From Millionella massiliensis (GTDB taxonomy: Bacteria > Bacteroidota > Bacteroidia > Bacteroidales > Rikenellaceae), in assembly GCF_900104655.1 (NCBI RefSeq), contig NZ_FNWD01000002.1, positions 248,001-312,000 of the forward strand: a stretch of DNA of 64,000 nt, given 5' to 3'. Positions 36,514 through 46,812 of the stretch are shown piece after piece. Every line of letters starts with the position of its first letter. Positions within the stretch are counted from its first letter, which is position 1. The notes under the pieces were generated by a model. It saw nothing but the letters and a program-made list of their open reading frames with translations, did no database searches and was not told the DNA's origin. Both the position numbers and the translations under genes were made by a program.

Positions 36514-37884
36514 CTATTTGCCGATGCAGAATTTGCTGAAAATGTTGCCGAGAATGTCGTCTGTGGTAATTTCGCCGGTGATCGTACCTAAGTGGTAGAG
36601 CACCTGACGCACCTCTTCGCTGACCAAGTCGGACGGGAGACCGTTTTGCAGTCCTTGGTGTGCTCGATCCAGAGCTTCACAGGCATGCAATAAGGCCTCG
36701 TAGTGACGCACATTGCTTACGATCAGCGAATCTTCGTTCATATTATCGGCGACTGAGTCTACCAACAGTCTTTGAAGGGTATCTAAACCCTCACCCGAAC
36801 GGGCCGAGATACTGATTACGTCAAATCTCGATTGTAACGCCTCGGTCAAAGGCGTAGTGTTCCATAAATCGTGTTTGTTCAGAAGAACGATCAAATGTTG
36901 CTCAGCGGTCAGATTCAGAGATTGAATCTGTTCCAGTGCTTCATCCGTCGAAATTGCTTCGGAAATCAGCAGCAGTACTACCGATGCTCGTTTGATCCGT
37001 TCGCGTGCCCGTTCGATGCCCAGTGCTTCGACCGTGTCGTCCGTGTGCCGCAAACCCGCCGTGTCGATGAATCGGAAGCGGATACCCTCCAGCGTCAGGC
37101 TCTCTTCGATAAAATCGCGCGTTGTGCCCGGAATGTCCGAGACGATGGCACGTTCTTCGCCCAGCAGGGCATTCAGCAGAGTCGATTTACCTGCATTCGG
37201 AGCCCCCGCAATGGCTACCGGCACCCCATTTTTCAGGGCATTCCCCATGCGGAATGAACCTGCCAGGGTGCTGCACCGGGTATGGATATCGTTGAGGAGA
37301 ACGCTCAGTTCACTGCGGTCGGCAAACTCCACATCCTCTTCCGAAAAATCCAATTCCAGCTCCAGCAGCGACGTGATGTGCAACAGTTTTTCGCGAAGTC
37401 CCGCAAGCTCAGTCGCATAGCCACCCCGCATTTGGTTGAGGGCGATGCGGTGGGCAGCGCTGCTTTCCGAAGCGATCAGATCGGCCACGGCTTCGGCCTG
37501 TGACAGGTCGAGTTTGCCGTTGAGAAAGGCACGTCGCGTAAACTCTCCGGCCGAAGCCGGAGTGGCGCCGCGGCGAACCAGCAGGGAAAGAACCTCGCGG
37601 GTGATATACGACGATCCGTGGCACGAAATTTCGACCATATCCTCGCCCGTGTATGAACGCGGCGCCCGGAAAAGCGTGACCAGCACCTCGTCCAGCAGAC
37701 GATCTCCGTCGGCGAGCGTCCCGAAATGAACCGTATAACCCTTGGCGTCGGCCAGCGGGCGAGAAAACAGGCTGTCCGTAATGGAGATGGCCTCCGGGCC
37801 GCTCAGGCGGATCAGAGTGATGGCGCCGCCCGGGCCGGTGGCTGCTGCTGCGATGGTGGTCGTGTGATTTGAGCGTTCTTGCAT
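36514..37884 (-). CDS. mnmE: tRNA modification GTPase MnmE
   Basis: 456 residues. N-terminal tetrahydrofolate-binding domain (TIAAAATGPGGAITLIRLSG), a helical domain, and an inserted G domain: G1 GAPNAGKST, switch PGTTRDF, G3 DTAGLR, G4 NKHDLW. The C-terminus is CIGK with the conserved catalytic Cys. With MnmG it adds a carboxymethylaminomethyl group to U34 of certain tRNAs, using GTP hydrolysis. It is the first gene of a two-gene operon with the LspA-like gene. A near-match -7 box (GATATTTG on minus at about 37908-37915) lies before it. Confidence 0.97.
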   Translation of the reverse strand: MQERSNHTTTIAAAATGPGGAITLIRLSGPEAISITDSLFSRPLADAKGYTVHFGTLADGDRLLDEVLVTLFRAPRSYTGEDMVEISCHGSSYITREVLSLLVRRGATPASAGEFTRRAFLNGKLDLSQAEAVADLIASESSAAHRIALNQMRGGYATELAGLREKLLHITSLLELELDFSEEDVEFADRSELSVLLNDIHTRCSTLAGSFRMGNALKNGVPVAIAGAPNAGKSTLLNALLGEERAIVSDIPGTTRDFIEESLTLEGIRFRFIDTAGLRHTDDTVEALGIERARERIKRASVVLLLISEAISTDEALEQIQSLNLTAEQHLIVLLNKHDLWNTTPLTEALQSRFDVISISARSGEGLDTLQRLLVDSVADNMNEDSLIVSNVRHYEALLHACEALDRAHQGLQNGLPSDLVSEEVRQVLYHLGTITGEITTDDILGNIFSKFCIGK

Positions 37885-37956
37885 GTGCGGATGGTGGATT
37901 TTTGATGCAAATATCTTAAATTAGCAGTTGGAATTAAAATCTAAACGACCTACGGA

Positions 37957-39105
37957 ATGAATAATTTCACATTTTGCAACCCGACCAAACTGATATTCGG
38001 TAAAGGAACCATTGCGAAAATCGCAGCCGAGATTCCGGCCGATGCAAAAATCATGATGACATACGGTGGCGGTAGTATCCGTCGAAACGGCGTTTACGAC
38101 CAGGTGAAAGCTGCCCTGAAAGAGCGTACCGTGGTAGAGTTCGGCGGGATCGAACCCAATCCGCAGTATGAGACGCTGATGCGTGCCATTGCCATCGCCC
38201 GCGAAGAGGGGGTGAATTTTCTGCTGGCAGTCGGCGGAGGTTCGGTGATCGACGGAACCAAATTTATCGCTACGGCGCTTAAGTATGCGGGCGATCCGTG
38301 GGAATTCATGGTAGATCCGTCGAAAGCGGTCGATGCGATTCCGCTGGCTACGGTGCTGACCCTGCCGGCCACCGGTTCCGAGATGAACAACGGGGCAGTG
38401 GTGTCGCGCAAGGAGTTCAACGAAAAACTCGCTTTCCACAATCCGAACGGTTATCCGCGCTTCTCGGTGCTCGATCCCGAAGTGTGCTATTCGCTGCCGC
38501 AGCGTCAGGTGATTAACGGCATTGTCGACTCGTTCGCTCATACGTTGGAGCAGTACCTGACCTTCAATACCCAGTCGATGGTGATGGATCGCTGGGCCGA
38601 AGGGCTGTTGCAGACGCTTGTGGAGCTGGGGCCGAAGCTGGTGGAACGTCACGACCGTTACGAGGATGTGGCCAACTTCATGCTGACCGCGACGATGGCC
38701 CTGAACGGCTTTATCGCGATGGGTGTGCCGCAGGACTGGGCTACCCACATGATCGGTCACGAACTGACCGCCCTCCACGGGCTGGATCACGGCGTGACGC
38801 TGGCGATCGTCTATCCGGGTATGATGCGGGTGATGCGTCGCGAGAAGTTCGACAAACTGGTGCAGTATGCCGAACGGGTATGGGGTGCCACCGGTACGCC
38901 CGACGAAAAGGTCGAAGCGGCGATCACTAAAACGGACGAATTCTTCCGCAGCCTGGGCATGAAGACCCGCCTGTCGGAGCACGGCGTTGGGCAGGATACG
39001 ATCGATTTCATTGTTGAACGTTTCCGCAAACGCGGTTGGAATCTGGGCGAAAGCGGTCAGGTGACGCCCGAACGCGTGGCCGAAATCCTGAAGGACCGTT
39101 TGTAA
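37957..39105 (+). CDS. Iron-containing NADPH-dependent alcohol dehydrogenase (YqhD-like)
   Basis: 382 residues, cytoplasmic. The family start NNFTFCNPTKLIFGKGTI and the nucleotide part GGGSVIDGTKFIA, with metal-binding residues in SFAHTLEQYL and HMIGHELTALHGLDHG (Asp/His ligand cluster), identify the iron-containing ADH family; the N-terminus is closest to the YqhD/butanol dehydrogenase branch. It reduces aldehydes to alcohols with NADPH, so it may help detoxify aldehydes or balance redox. It stands alone with a weak hairpin after it (39124-39155). Confidence 0.9.
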   Translation: MNNFTFCNPTKLIFGKGTIAKIAAEIPADAKIMMTYGGGSIRRNGVYDQVKAALKERTVVEFGGIEPNPQYETLMRAIAIAREEGVNFLLAVGGGSVIDGTKFIATALKYAGDPWEFMVDPSKAVDAIPLATVLTLPATGSEMNNGAVVSRKEFNEKLAFHNPNGYPRFSVLDPEVCYSLPQRQVINGIVDSFAHTLEQYLTFNTQSMVMDRWAEGLLQTLVELGPKLVERHDRYEDVANFMLTATMALNGFIAMGVPQDWATHMIGHELTALHGLDHGVTLAIVYPGMMRVMRREKFDKLVQYAERVWGATGTPDEKVEAAITKTDEFFRSLGMKTRLSEHGVGQDTIDFIVERFRKRGWNLGESGQVTPERVAEILKDRL

Positions 39106-39123
39106 TATGTCTGCTATGCATTG

Positions 39124-39155
39124 CGGAGCGTCTACCCTGTCGGGCGGATGCTCCG
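39124..39155 (+). terminator. Possible weak terminator after the alcohol dehydrogenase
   Basis: A six-base-pair stem CGGAGC / GCTCCG (39124-39129 with 39150-39155) around a 20-base loop, followed by TATTGTTTATT. The stem is short, so termination is uncertain. Confidence 0.35.
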
Positions 39156-39283
39156 TATTGTTTATTAGGGGACGGATTGCACGTGAGCGGGGTTGCTCTG
39201 TGATGAGTTGCTCGAAGTGGAAAGGCTAACGGAGCAGGGGAGTGGGCCGGTCGGTGCGAACCGTACCCACAATAAATGTATTT

Positions 39284-39628
39284 ATGGCAAATCTGTACGA
39301 TAAACGAGGAATTGTGCCTCCGTCCTCGACGCAGGAGTGGGATCGTGAGGTGTTCGATACGCTGCTTTCCGCATCCGTGTCTGCTGGTCAGCCGGTGCGA
39401 ATTGAGCGGATCATGTCGTTCGGCCAATGCAATGGCGAATGGTATGACCAGGCGTGGGGGGAGTGGGTGATGGTGGCGCGTGGCGAAGCGGTGTTGGAGT
39501 GGGCTGACGGACAGGTGACTGAGTTGGAAAGTGGCGATTATGTGTGGATCGAACCTCATCGGCGGCACCGTGTGCTGCGCACGTCGTTCGATTGCGTGTG
39601 GCTGGCCGTGCATTTGGGCGGCGAATAA
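39284..39628 (+). CDS. Small cupin protein
   Basis: 114 residues from ATG 39284 (an upstream start at 39242 would add 14 residues with no feature). Single cupin domain: EWVMVARGEAVLEWADGQ and LESGDYVWIEPHRRHRVL (motif 1- and 2-like, with a possible metal His pair at about residues 94-97) and a final CVWLAVHL strand. Similar proteins bind sugar or aromatic ligands; no specific function can be given. It stands in its own transcription unit between the alcohol dehydrogenase and greA. Confidence 0.75.
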   Translation: MANLYDKRGIVPPSSTQEWDREVFDTLLSASVSAGQPVRIERIMSFGQCNGEWYDQAWGEWVMVARGEAVLEWADGQVTELESGDYVWIEPHRRHRVLRTSFDCVWLAVHLGGE

Positions 39629-39863
39629 GCCGAAAAAGGAGCGGCGTGATGTTGGCGATTGTTTGAGAGGCGGCTATGGGTACACCATGCAGATAGTGCC
39701 TGCTGTGTAAGTGTGCATCCGTTTTGTGTGAGCGCGGTTGATTGTGTCTGACTGTCACAGTGCCCCCAAGGTCAATAAAAGGTGTAAACGATTGAAATTG
39801 TGGCTTCTTCCGGCGCGCTTGTCAGGCTTCGTAGGTGTAATTTCCATAGATGACTTTAAAAAC

Positions 39864-39898
39864 AAACGGCCGGAGACTAACACAGTCTCCGGCCGTTT
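39864..39898 (-). terminator. Terminator of greA
   Basis: A perfect 15-base-pair stem (39864-39878 with 39884-39898, five-base loop). On the minus strand it is followed by GTTTTTAAA, giving an intrinsic terminator 23 bases after the greA stop. It may also stop read-through from the plus-strand cupin. Confidence 0.8.
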
Positions 39899-39920
39899 GA
39901 TATAAAAGAGGTATGAATGA

Positions 39921-40391
39921 TTAGATAGAGATATCCAGTACTTCCAGTTTGAGAATGCCGGACGGAACCTTCACCTCGACGATGTCACCCCGTTTTTTGC
40001 CCAGCAGGGCCTGGGCGATGGGGGTGCCGATCGAGAGTTTGCCCTCTTTGAGGTTGGCTTCGTTTTCAGAAACGATGGTGTATTCCACCGTTTTGTTCAG
40101 GTTCAGGTTTTTGATGGTCACCCGGTTGAGCAGTTGGATGCTGTTGGTGTTGAGTTTCGATTCGTCGATGATGCGGGCGCCGGCGATCGTGGCTTCCAGC
40201 TGGGCAATGCGCATCTCCAGCATGCCTTGTGCCTCTTTAGCGGCATCGTACTCTGCGTTTTCCGACAGGTCACCCTTGTCGCGTGCTTCGGCGATCTGAG
40301 CCGAGATAACCGGACGTTCGGCTTTCAGTGCGTCCAGTTCGCTGCGAAGTTTGCGCAGCCCGGCTTCGGTTATGTAAGTCGTTTTTGCCAT
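39921..40391 (-). CDS. greA: Transcription elongation factor GreA
   Basis: 156 residues from MAKTTYITEAGLRKL, the typical start; the upstream ATG at 40457 would precede the expected leader. An N-terminal coiled coil with RDKGDLSENAEYDAAKE carries the acidic tip (Asp and Glu) that helps RNA polymerase cleave backtracked RNA, and the C-terminal domain has GTPIAQALLGKKRGDIVEVKVP. Length and motifs are standard. It has a strong promoter (see 40475-40506) and its own terminator. Confidence 0.97.
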   Translation of the reverse strand: MAKTTYITEAGLRKLRSELDALKAERPVISAQIAEARDKGDLSENAEYDAAKEAQGMLEMRIAQLEATIAGARIIDESKLNTNSIQLLNRVTIKNLNLNKTVEYTIVSENEANLKEGKLSIGTPIAQALLGKKRGDIVEVKVPSGILKLEVLDISI

Positions 40392-40474
40392 AACTTTTGG
40401 TTTTTCTATGCGATAAAAAGAAAGACCCCCGAAACCCTGCGGGTGACGGGAATCCACTTCGTTTGAAACTGAAA

Positions 40475-40506
40475 CAAAGGTAAGTATTTATTTCCGATAA
40501 ACCAAA
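40475..40506 (-). promoter_or_regulatory. Promoter of greA
   Basis: On the minus strand TTTG (40506-40503), a 20-base spacer, and TACCTTTG (40482-40475) match the Bacteroidetes consensus in full. Transcription should begin near 40468, giving a leader of about 77 bases before the start codon. Confidence 0.8.
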
Positions 40507-40552
40507 CCCCGGGTGCGGTGAATCTCGTCCCGAAAAATTATTCTGCGGAGGC

Positions 40553-40584
40553 TTTGGTTATCCGGGGGCGAATGGCTATTTTTG
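40553..40584 (+). promoter_or_regulatory. Promoter of the yigZ-pyrBI-uvrA operon
   Basis: TTTG (40553-40556), a 20-base spacer and TATTTTTG (40577-40584) match the Bacteroidetes consensus. It lies back to back with the greA promoter. Transcription near 40591 leaves a leader of about 16 bases before the GTG at 40607. Confidence 0.75.
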
Positions 40585-40606
40585 TTCAGTTTATCCGACT
40601 CGGAGC

Positions 40607-41221
40607 GTGATTAGCGATACCTATCTCACCATCGCCGCCCCTGCCGAGGGGCTTTATAAAGACAAAGGCAGTCGTTTCCTGGCCTTTGCTTATCCGATTT
40701 GTTCCGAAGCCGACGTCAAACCCCTGGTCGATGCCCTGAAAACAAAGTACTACGACGCCCGACACCATTGTTATGCGTGGCGGCTCGGTACGGAACTCTC
40801 CGACGGCGGCGTGCGTTTCCGCGCCAACGACGACGGAGAGCCGGCCGGTACGGCCGGTCGGCCCATTCTGGGGCAGATCCTCTCGCGCGAGTTGACCAAC
40901 CTGCTGGTTGTGGTTGTGCGTTATTTTGGAGGGATCAAACTGGGAGTGCCCGGGCTGATTGCCGCCTACAAGGGGGCGACGCTCGATGCACTGGAGGCTG
41001 CCGAGGTTACCGAACGAACCGAAGACCGGACGATCGTTGTGGAGTTCCCATATTTGGTGATGAATCAGGTGATGAAGGTGGTGAAAGATATGGAACCCCG
41101 GGTGCTGGGGCAGGAGTTTGACCTGGCCTGCACGCTGCGGGTGTCGGTGCGGATGCGTGATGCCGAAAGTTTTGCCCGGCGGGTCGGAGACATCGAAGGA
41201 GTTAATGTGTCATTCTCATAG
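40607..41221 (+). CDS. YigZ/IMPACT-family protein
   Basis: 204 residues, starting at GTG 40607. The IMPACT N-terminal domain is clear: [20 protein letters not shown], the [10 protein letters not shown] motif, and [14 protein letters not shown], then [22 protein letters not shown], followed by a C-terminal ferredoxin-like domain of DUF1949 type. Its biochemical role is not firmly known; family members are linked to translation or ribosome control. It opens a six-gene operon with pyrB, pyrI, uvrA, a peptidase and a methyltransferase, with short gaps. Confidence 0.9.
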   Translation: MISDTYLTIAAPAEGLYKDKGSRFLAFAYPICSEADVKPLVDALKTKYYDARHHCYAWRLGTELSDGGVRFRANDDGEPAGTAGRPILGQILSRELTNLLVVVVRYFGGIKLGVPGLIAAYKGATLDALEAAEVTERTEDRTIVVEFPYLVMNQVMKVVKDMEPRVLGQEFDLACTLRVSVRMRDAESFARRVGDIEGVNVSFS

Positions 41222-41229
41222 CGCGTATT

Positions 41230-42141
41230 ATGAAAGAAAAACAAAGCCTGGTGTCGATCCATGACTTTACCAAGGAGGATATCCTCCGGATCATGGAACT
41301 GGCGGCCGATTTCGAAGCGAATCCCAATCAGCGGTTGCTGTACGGAAAAGTGGTCGCATCGCTCTTTTTCGAACCCTCCACGCGGACGCGGCTCAGTTTC
41401 GAGAGCGCCATCAACCGACTGGGGGCTCGTGTCATCGGATTCTCGGATATGAACAATACGAGCGTCACCAAAGGCGAGACGCTGCACGACACCATTCGCG
41501 TGATCTCGAATTACTGCGACATGATCGTGATGCGTCACCCGGTCGAAGGGGCGGCCCGCTATGCCAGCGAAGTGTCGCGCGTGCCCGTGGTCAATGCCGG
41601 CGACGGAGCCAATCAGCACCCCAGTCAGACCCTGCTCGATCTCTATTCGATCCTCAAGACCCAGGGGCGGCTCGACAATATCAACATTATGATGGTCGGG
41701 GACCTGAAATATGGCCGCACTGTCCATTCCCTGCTCGAGGCACTGTCGCACTTCAAGGCTGAGTTTACCTTTGTTTCACCGCCCGAACTCCAGATGCCGA
41801 TGGAGTACAAGATGCAGCTCTATGAGCGTGGCATCTCCTACTACGAAACCGCCGACATTATGGAACGCATGGAGATGGCCGACATCATCTACATGACCCG
41901 CGTGCAGCGCGAGCGTTTCTCGGACATCATGGAGTACGAACGTGTCAAGAATGCCTACATTCTGCACAACGATATGCTGACCAACACCAAGCCCAACATG
42001 CGTATCCTGCACCCGCTGCCCCGTGTCAATGAGATTGCCACCGACGTGGACGACAATCCCAAGGCTTACTGGTTCCAGCAGACCGAAAACGGGGTCTATA
42101 CCCGTATGGCGATTATGGCATACTTGTTTGGGGTCAAATAA
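41230..42141 (+). CDS. pyrB: Aspartate carbamoyltransferase catalytic subunit PyrB
   Basis: 303 residues. The carbamoyl-phosphate site [15 protein letters not shown] (about 50-64), the HPVEG loop and [18 protein letters not shown] are classic. The enzyme joins carbamoyl phosphate and aspartate, the first committed step of pyrimidine synthesis. The regulatory subunit PyrI follows 29 bases later, so this is the class B (E. coli-like) two-subunit type, common in Bacteroidetes. It starts eight bases after the yigZ-type gene. Confidence 0.97.
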   Translation: MKEKQSLVSIHDFTKEDILRIMELAADFEANPNQRLLYGKVVASLFFEPSTRTRLSFESAINRLGARVIGFSDMNNTSVTKGETLHDTIRVISNYCDMIVMRHPVEGAARYASEVSRVPVVNAGDGANQHPSQTLLDLYSILKTQGRLDNINIMMVGDLKYGRTVHSLLEALSHFKAEFTFVSPPELQMPMEYKMQLYERGISYYETADIMERMEMADIIYMTRVQRERFSDIMEYERVKNAYILHNDMLTNTKPNMRILHPLPRVNEIATDVDDNPKAYWFQQTENGVYTRMAIMAYLFGVK

Positions 42142-42170
42142 TTGAGGGGTTTTACTTAAACTGCACAGTC

Positions 42171-42653
42171 ATGTCTGAACAACAGGAAAATAAAAAGGGC
42201 GTCCTCGAGGTGAGCGCCATTGAAAACGGAACCGTCATCGACCACATTCCGCCGACCAGCCTTTTCAAAGTCATCAAACTGTTGAATCTCGATCAAACGA
42301 CGCATCAGGTAACCTTTGGTACTAACCTGAAAAGCAAGCGGTTGGGGGCTAAGGCGATCATCAAGATCGCTGACAAGTATTGTGCCGATGAGGAGATCAG
42401 CTACATCTCGCTGGTGGCTCCCACGGCGCGGCTCAGCATCATCCGGGACTATGAGGTGGCCGAAAAACGTCAGATCGAGGTACCTACCTCCGTCGAAGGT
42501 TTCGTTAAATGCGCCAATCCCATGTGCGTGACCAACCATGAGCCCAACGTGAAGACCCGTTTTGATGTTTTCACCCGTGGAGGAGAGCTGGTGCTGCGGT
42601 GCAAATACTGCGAAAAGGTAACCACGCAGGAACAGATCGAAATCATACGATAA
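42171..42653 (+). CDS. pyrI: Aspartate carbamoyltransferase regulatory subunit PyrI
   Basis: 160 residues. An N-terminal nucleotide-binding domain (EVSAIENGTVIDHIPPTSLFK, with KLL...TTHQVTFGTNL) and a C-terminal zinc domain with four Cys ligands, seen as KCANPMCVTNHEP and LRCKYCEK. In the E. coli enzyme, PyrI binds CTP/ATP and controls PyrB. It includes the usual short N-terminal extension. It follows pyrB directly. Confidence 0.96.
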   Translation: MSEQQENKKGVLEVSAIENGTVIDHIPPTSLFKVIKLLNLDQTTHQVTFGTNLKSKRLGAKAIIKIADKYCADEEISYISLVAPTARLSIIRDYEVAEKRQIEVPTSVEGFVKCANPMCVTNHEPNVKTRFDVFTRGGELVLRCKYCEKVTTQEQIEIIR

Positions 42654-42698
42654 TCGCGTCGTTCTGCGTTGTTAGGTTGTAGAATTTAACAGGAACGG

Positions 42699-45545
42699 AT
42701 GGAACAATACATTCATGTCAAGGGCGCCAGAGTTCATAATCTCAAAAACGTAGAGATTAAAATTCCGCATAACAAGCTGGTCGTGGTGACCGGTTTGTCA
42801 GGCTCCGGAAAATCGACCCTGGCGTTCGACACGATATTTGCAGAGGGACAGCGGCGCTATGTGGAGAGCCTGTCGGCCTATGCCCGGCAATTCCTGGGCA
42901 AGATCGAAAAGCCCGACGTGGACTTTATTACCGGTATTGCGCCGGCCATTGCCGTGGAGCAGAAGGTCAATACACGCAATCCCCGCTCGACGGTCGGCAC
43001 CTCCACCGAGATATACGACTACCTGCGGCTGCTCTATGCCCGGATTGGGCGGACCTACTCGCCGGTGAGCGGTTGCGAGGTGAAGGCCCATACTGTGCAG
43101 GATGTGATCGATTACGTGGTCACGCTGCCGGTCGGTTGTCGGGCGATGCTCGTGGCCCCCGTGGCGCTTCACGAGCAACAGGGCGTGATCGAGAAGTTGA
43201 CCCTGCTGATGAAAGACGGTTTTGAACGTCTGGTGCTTCCATCCGCCGAGATGAAATATACGCAGGATATCCTGCCCGAGATCGAACACTATCGAGCCGA
43301 GGAACTTTCCGTGCTGGTCGACCGTTTTTCCGTGCCCGAGCAGGCCGCTGCCGCGCAGGAGTGGCAAAGCCGACTGTTCGACTCCGTACAGACCGCATTC
43401 GAAATCGGCGACGGACATTGTTCGATAATCTCTTTCCCGGCTGATAAACAATCCGGAACAGGGCCTCACTTTGAACCCTTCTCTAACTGTTTTGAGGCCG
43501 ACGGCATTACCTTTCAGCGCCCGTTTGAACACATGTTCAGTTTCAATAATCCGCTGGGGGCATGTCCTCGGTGCGAAGGGTACGGGCGTGTCGTGGGAAT
43601 CGACGAAGATCTGGTGATTCCCGACAAATCGAAAACCATCTACGAGGATGCCATAGTCTGCTGGCGCGGTGAGACCATGAAGTGGTGGAAAGAACAGTTG
43701 ATTATGAATGCCTCGAAATTCAACTTCCCGATCCACAAATCGTTCCATGAATTAACTGAAGCGCAGCGTCGCCTTCTGTGGCGCGGAAATCAGTATTTTC
43801 ACGGGCTGGACGAGTTCTTCGAGTTTCTGGAGAAAGAGCGTTACAAGATTCAGTATCGTGTGATGCTGTCGCGCTATACCGGCAAAACGACCTGTCCTGA
43901 TTGCGGCGGGGCCCGGTTGCGTCCCGAAGCCACCTACGTGAAGATTGGTGGCAAGGCCATTACCGATCTGGTGCGTATGCCCGTCAGCGAGCTCAAACGG
44001 TTTTTCGATGAGCTGGAGCTCGACGAACACGATGCTTCGGTCGGAGGGCGTGCCCTCACCGAGATCAAAAACCGGCTGCAATATCTGGAGGATGTGGGGC
44101 TTTCGTATCTCAATCTCGACCGGCTCTCCTCGACCCTCAGCGGTGGTGAAAGCCAGCGAATCAATCTGGCGACTTCGTTGGGCAGCAGCCTGGTCGGTTC
44201 GCTCTATATTCTCGACGAGCCGAGCATCGGGCTCCACCCGCGTGATACCGACAAACTGATCGGGGTGCTCAAACAGTTGCGCGACTTGGGGAATACGGTC
44301 ATTGTTGTGGAGCACGATGCCGAGATTATCCGCGCGGCCGACGAGGTGATCGATATTGGCCCCCTGGCCGGTTATCAGGGTGGGGAGGTGGTCTTTCAAG
44401 GCGCTTTTGCGGAAATGGAAGCAGCTGCGGAGCGTCCCGACAACCGTAGCCTCACGGTGCGTTACATGACCGGGCGCGAAGCGATCGAAATGCCGGCGCA
44501 TGTCCGAAAAACAGGTAGTTATATCGAAGTGCACGGCGCCCGGGAACACAACCTGAAAAACATTGACGTGAAGATTCCGCTGGGCGTGATGACCTGTATC
44601 ACCGGGGTGAGCGGCAGCGGTAAATCATCGCTGGTCAAAAATATCCTCTATCCGGCGCTGCGGCGCGAAGTGACCGAAACGGGCGACCGGCCCGGCGATT
44701 TCGACGGTCTGTCGGGTGATATTTTCCGCATCAAGGGAGTTGAGATGATTGACCAGAACCCCATCGGACGCTCTCTGCGGTCGAATCCCGTAACCTATAT
44801 CAAGGCTTACGATGAAATTCGAAAGCTGTTTGCAGACCAGCAACTTGCGAAACAATATAAATTCGATTCTTCAAGTTTCTCCTTCAACATCGCCGGAGGG
44901 CGGTGCGAAGAGTGTAAGGGAGAGGGTGTGATCCGCGTTGAGATGCAGTTTATGGCCGACGTGGAGCTGGTTTGCGAGGCTTGTAACGGCAAGCGTTTCA
45001 AGGACGAAGTGTTGCAGGTTCGGTACCACGGCAAATCGATCTACGACGTGCTGGAGATGAGTATCGATGAGGCGATCGAGTTCTTTGGACAATATACCGA
45101 ACAGGATAAGATAAATCTGCGTATCATCGAGAAACTCAAAACGTTGCAGGATGTCGGTTTGGGGTATGTGAAACTCGGGCAGTCATCCTCGACCCTCTCG
45201 GGCGGTGAAAGCCAGCGTGTGAAACTCGCCTCGTTCCTGCTGAAGGAGAACAGTTCGCAGCCGATCCTCTTTATCTTCGACGAACCGACAACCGGTCTCC
45301 ATTTCCACGATATCAAGAAGTTGCTTCGGTCATTTGATGCGTTGATGCAACGCGGCCATACGGTTGTGGTCGTGGAGCACAATATGGATGTCGTGAAGTG
45401 CGCCGACTGGGTGGTCGATCTGGGACCCGACGGCGGGCAGCAAGGTGGCAATCTGGTGTTTGCCGGCACGCCGCGTCAGCTGGCGGCTGCTTCGGCGAAA
45501 ACCGGCAGTTATACGGCGCGTTATCTGAAGGAGGTTATTGGCTGA
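42699..45545 (+). CDS. uvrA: Excinuclease ABC subunit UvrA
   Basis: 948 residues, close to the family length. Two ATPase units: Walker [14 protein letters not shown] and [13 protein letters not shown], two LSGGESQR signature motifs, and zinc modules with [25 protein letters not shown] and CEACNGKR. UvrA finds bulky DNA lesions and loads UvrB in nucleotide excision repair. It lies within the pyrimidine operon, 45 bases after pyrI, and the peptidase gene follows 11 bases later. Antisense frames inside it are not genes. Confidence 0.98.
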   Translation: MEQYIHVKGARVHNLKNVEIKIPHNKLVVVTGLSGSGKSTLAFDTIFAEGQRRYVESLSAYARQFLGKIEKPDVDFITGIAPAIAVEQKVNTRNPRSTVGTSTEIYDYLRLLYARIGRTYSPVSGCEVKAHTVQDVIDYVVTLPVGCRAMLVAPVALHEQQGVIEKLTLLMKDGFERLVLPSAEMKYTQDILPEIEHYRAEELSVLVDRFSVPEQAAAAQEWQSRLFDSVQTAFEIGDGHCSIISFPADKQSGTGPHFEPFSNCFEADGITFQRPFEHMFSFNNPLGACPRCEGYGRVVGIDEDLVIPDKSKTIYEDAIVCWRGETMKWWKEQLIMNASKFNFPIHKSFHELTEAQRRLLWRGNQYFHGLDEFFEFLEKERYKIQYRVMLSRYTGKTTCPDCGGARLRPEATYVKIGGKAITDLVRMPVSELKRFFDELELDEHDASVGGRALTEIKNRLQYLEDVGLSYLNLDRLSSTLSGGESQRINLATSLGSSLVGSLYILDEPSIGLHPRDTDKLIGVLKQLRDLGNTVIVVEHDAEIIRAADEVIDIGPLAGYQGGEVVFQGAFAEMEAAAERPDNRSLTVRYMTGREAIEMPAHVRKTGSYIEVHGAREHNLKNIDVKIPLGVMTCITGVSGSGKSSLVKNILYPALRREVTETGDRPGDFDGLSGDIFRIKGVEMIDQNPIGRSLRSNPVTYIKAYDEIRKLFADQQLAKQYKFDSSSFSFNIAGGRCEECKGEGVIRVEMQFMADVELVCEACNGKRFKDEVLQVRYHGKSIYDVLEMSIDEAIEFFGQYTEQDKINLRIIEKLKTLQDVGLGYVKLGQSSSTLSGGESQRVKLASFLLKENSSQPILFIFDEPTTGLHFHDIKKLLRSFDALMQRGHTVVVVEHNMDVVKCADWVVDLGPDGGQQGGNLVFAGTPRQLAAASAKTGSYTARYLKEVIG

Positions 45546-45556
45546 TAGTCTGATGA

Positions 45557-46810
45557 ATGAGTATGTCTGAAACTGAATTCGATACATTTACCCTGCCGAA
45601 CGGGATTCGATGCGTCCATCGGCGTCCGCCGGGTGGTCGTAGTGCTGGTGTGGCTCACCTGGCCCTAACCATCGGTGCCGGAACCCGTGACGAGGCGCCC
45701 GACCAGCATGGTGTGGCCCATTTGGTCGAACACTTGATGTTCAAGGGTACGAATCGTCGCTCGGCCTATCAGGTGAATAGCCTGCTCGAAAACTCCGGCG
45801 GTGAGTTGAATGCCTTTACGACAAAAGAGGAGACAGTCATTCATACGACGCTCCTGCGATCGGAATTTACAAAAGGAATTGATCTGCTGGCCGATATGGC
45901 CTTTAACTCCAAGTTCGATACGCGTGAGCTGGAGAAGGAGCGCGAAGTGATTATTGACGAAATCAATTCGTACAAGGACTCACCGGCCGAGCTGATCTTT
46001 GATGAATTCGAGGAGCTATTGTTTGCCGGTTCGCCGCTGGGACGTAATATACTTGGAAACAAACGGAATCTTAAGCGTGCGACCCGTCAGCAGTTGATCG
46101 ATTACGTGCAGGGACACTATCGGCCCGATCGAATTGTGATTTCTGCTTCGGCGCAGATGTCCCATCGTCGTTTCCGTGAAATATGCGAGCGATATTTGGG
46201 GGCACTCGCTCCGTTCGATACCGCGTCGGTGTCTCAACGAGTGGCTCCCGAACGGCAGCCGCGATTTGAATGGACGAGGCATAAAAATACTTATCAAACG
46301 CATTGTTTAATAGGTGGATATGGCTATAACCTGAACGATGAGAAGAGGGCGCTGCTGGCATTTCTCGTACATGTGCTGGGTGGACCATATTCAGTGTCTC
46401 GTCTCAATATGCAGTTGCGTGAAAAACATGCGCTTACCTACAACGTCGAAGCCGGTTATGTGCCTTATGGCGACAGTGGCGTCTATACGATCTATCTAGG
46501 GTGCGACAAGGATAAGCTAGAACAGTCCGTCGAATTGGTTCGCAGTGAGTTGCGCAAGTTACGTGAAGTGAAAATGACCGCTTCGCAACTGGCACGGGCT
46601 AAGAAACAGTTTATCGGTCAGCTGCTGATCACCTCCGAAAATACCGAAAATCTGATGCTGGGGATTGCCAAAAGTGTGCTGGTATACAATACCTTCGACA
46701 GTACGGAGACGATCGCGGCCAAGATTAATGCCATCCGTGCCGAGGAGTTGCTGGAGGTGGCTAATGAAATTTTTTGCGAAGAAAACCAATATTCATTGAT
46801 ATATCGGTAG
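45557..46810 (+). CDS. M16-family zinc metallopeptidase
   Basis: 417 residues. The inverted zinc motif HLVEH (55-59) and the downstream Glu (in LNAFTTKEETVIHT and RELEKEREVIIDEINSYKDS) identify the M16 (insulinase/processing-peptidase) family. Single-unit M16 enzymes of this size often work as pairs. The substrate is not known. It is encoded right after uvrA and three bases before a methyltransferase gene, so it is co-transcribed. Confidence 0.93.
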   Translation: MSMSETEFDTFTLPNGIRCVHRRPPGGRSAGVAHLALTIGAGTRDEAPDQHGVAHLVEHLMFKGTNRRSAYQVNSLLENSGGELNAFTTKEETVIHTTLLRSEFTKGIDLLADMAFNSKFDTRELEKEREVIIDEINSYKDSPAELIFDEFEELLFAGSPLGRNILGNKRNLKRATRQQLIDYVQGHYRPDRIVISASAQMSHRRFREICERYLGALAPFDTASVSQRVAPERQPRFEWTRHKNTYQTHCLIGGYGYNLNDEKRALLAFLVHVLGGPYSVSRLNMQLREKHALTYNVEAGYVPYGDSGVYTIYLGCDKDKLEQSVELVRSELRKLREVKMTASQLARAKKQFIGQLLITSENTENLMLGIAKSVLVYNTFDSTETIAAKINAIRAEELLEVANEIFCEENQYSLIYR

Positions 46811-46812
46811 TT

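Noticed and set aside
42798-44549. Long minus-strand frames inside uvrA
   Set aside because: UvrA has all its motifs on the plus strand; the antisense frames are a result of codon bias.
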